In this document: one piece after another, positions 5,952-6,616 of the stretch
How positions within the stretch are numbered: the stretch's first letter is position 1
How the letters are laid out: each line of letters opens with the position of its first letter
Source: an uncultured bacterium
Lineage (GTDB): Bacteria > CALINM01
Assembly (NCBI GenBank): GCA_938045315.1
Contig: CALINM010000240.1
Span: forward strand, 1 to 6,616
Direction of reading: 5' to 3'
Length of the DNA: 6,616 nucleotides
Program-made: the position numbers and the translations under genes
The notes under the pieces: model-generated
What the model was told of the DNA's origin: nothing
Database searches by the model: none
The model's input: the letters and a program-made list of their open reading frames with translations, nothing else

Positions 5952-6616
5952 ATATAAAATTTTTTGTTTTTCTGCCTTCTTCTTTATAATTGTTTTCTTA
6001 TCTCTTCTTTATATGCGAAATCTCCTTCTATCTGATTTTAATGAATTTGTAGAGGGAGGTAAGGAAGATAAGATTTACTGGGTTACAAACTATTTAGAAC
6101 AAAGATATCAGGAAGAAAAAGACTTTAATAAAATAGCTATAGATACTGCGAGGTTAGCTTTGATAATTGGACTTGAAGTGAAAATATTTGATGATAATGA
6201 TATGCTTGTAACAGATACTCATCAGGCTTTTAATAATGCTTTACCTATTATAAAAAAGAGATTGAAGTCTTTTTATGAAAGAATAGGCAGTATAAAAAAT
6301 AAAGAGTTTATCTCCTATCCGCTTTTTAGTGGTGGAGAGGAAGGAATGCAGATAGTTTTAAAGTCTATTCCACCATTGATATTATCGCTATTTTTAGTTA
6401 ATGTATTTAGAAAATTTGGCGTGATAAGCATGATAGAGGTGGCGCTGTCACCATTGCTGGTGAAGATAGGAATACCAGGAGTAGCAGTATTACCCATAGT
6501 CAGCAAATATTTAGCAGGTGGTACAGCAATGATGGCGGTATCCCTTGATCTAGTAAACAAGGGCTTGATGAGTGCAGTAGAGCTAAATAGAATAGCAGGA
6601 TTTACAGTAAATCCCT
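5935..6616 (+). CDS. Sensor histidine kinase N-terminus fused in frame to a nucleoside-recognition (gate)-like membrane domain; 3' end outside window
   Basis: An uninterrupted frame of 227 codons runs off the right edge. Residues 1-136 look like the start of a sensor kinase: basic MKIKIKYK, one membrane helix (about 8-27), then an extracytoplasmic sensor region with KIYWVTNYLEQRY, LGLEVKIFDDNDMLVTDT and ISYPLFSGGEE. From family experience this type continues with an IGxL-like strand, a second helix, HAMP and kinase core; none is seen. From about residue 133-138 it becomes a hydrophobic protein with GMQIVLKSIPPLIL, FGVISMIEVALSPLL, GIPGVAVLPIVSKYLAGGTAMM and AVELNRIAGFTVNP, resembling the nucleoside-recognition/gate family (SpmA/SpmB, YjiG/YjiH). 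The ATG at 5935 gives the basic start before the helix and overlaps the regulator gene; AAGGG directly abuts it, which is too close for a good Shine-Dalgarno. True fusion, rearrangement scar and assembly chimera all remain possible. Confidence 0.75.
   Translation, partial: MKIKIKYKIFCFSAFFFIIVFLSLLYMRNLLLSDFNEFVEGGKEDKIYWVTNYLEQRYQEEKDFNKIAIDTARLALIIGLEVKIFDDNDMLVTDTHQAFNNALPIIKKRLKSFYERIGSIKNKEFISYPLFSGGEEGMQIVLKSIPPLILSLFLVNVFRKFGVISMIEVALSPLLVKIGIPGVAVLPIVSKYLAGGTAMMAVSLDLVNKGLMSAVELNRIAGFTVNP
6343..6616 (+). other. Nucleoside-recognition/gate-like membrane segment, downstream half of the fused frame
   Basis: This stretch encodes residues 137-227 of the fused frame. It has at least two probable membrane segments (about 144-158 and 180-203) and small-residue motifs GIPG and AGGTAMM. 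GC content over 6421-6600 is about 44%, against about 25% over 6181-6300. SpmB-like proteins carry a G-x-x-E-G element directly before an I-A-x-x-I-I-P helix start, and GGEEG followed by IVLKSIP fits that pattern, so the foreign segment may begin as early as 6331. Family assignment is by resemblance and is less certain than the change in character. Any transported substrate is unknown. Confidence 0.5.

Noticed and set aside
6334-6348. ATG at 6346 with purine-rich GGAGAGG upstream as the start of a separate gate-domain gene
   Set aside because: The purine run is also the natural sensor-kinase coding sequence, the protein would lack the upstream part usual for the family, and the frame is continuous. 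It is kept only as an alternative reading of the junction.
6315-6560. Minus-strand open frame of 81 codons over the fusion junction
   Set aside because: The plus-strand frame has coherent membrane-protein character and family-like motifs. The minus frame has none and appears to be a shadow.

Overview
The window is a densely packed, AT-rich bacterial segment with every gene on the + strand and no intergenic gap longer than 40 bases. A TonB-type energy transducer and a murein-precursor enzyme point to a Gram-negative (diderm) bacterium. The low GC, the BioA subtype and the style of the sensor domain fit something like Deferribacterota or another AT-rich anaerobic or thermophilic lineage. That placement is inference from general resemblance and is weak.

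Region 1 (1-2153) is the end of a biotin cluster in the order bioF (3' end only), bioA, bioD. These are the KAPA synthase, DAPA aminotransferase and dethiobiotin synthetase steps. bioA carries a four-cysteine insert, and a small hairpin covers its ribosome binding site. bioD starts 7 bases after the bioA stop.

Region 2 (2154-3111) is a TonB-family gene with a GTG start and no Shine-Dalgarno. A perfect -10 hexamer lies 7 bases upstream, which suggests a new promoter and possibly a leaderless message. The gene ends in a 9-bp perfect inverted repeat.

Region 3 (3137-5951) is murI (glutamate racemase), an Fe-S type 23S rRNA m5U methyltransferase (RlmD/RlmCD family) and an OmpR-family response regulator. 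murI/rlmD and rlmD/regulator are joined by 4-bp ATGA overlaps, so these genes look translationally coupled.

Region 4 (5935-6616, open at the window end) is the most unusual part. It begins as the sensor histidine kinase expected after the regulator: one N-terminal membrane helix followed by an extracytoplasmic sensor domain. At about 6331-6346, just where the second membrane helix should come, the sequence changes without any frame break into a membrane protein resembling the nucleoside-recognition/gate family (SpmA/SpmB, YjiG/YjiH). Base composition rises to about 44% GC downstream. This is either a true gene fusion or rearrangement that removed the kinase core, or an assembly chimera. No RNA genes, CRISPR arrays or insertion sequences were seen.
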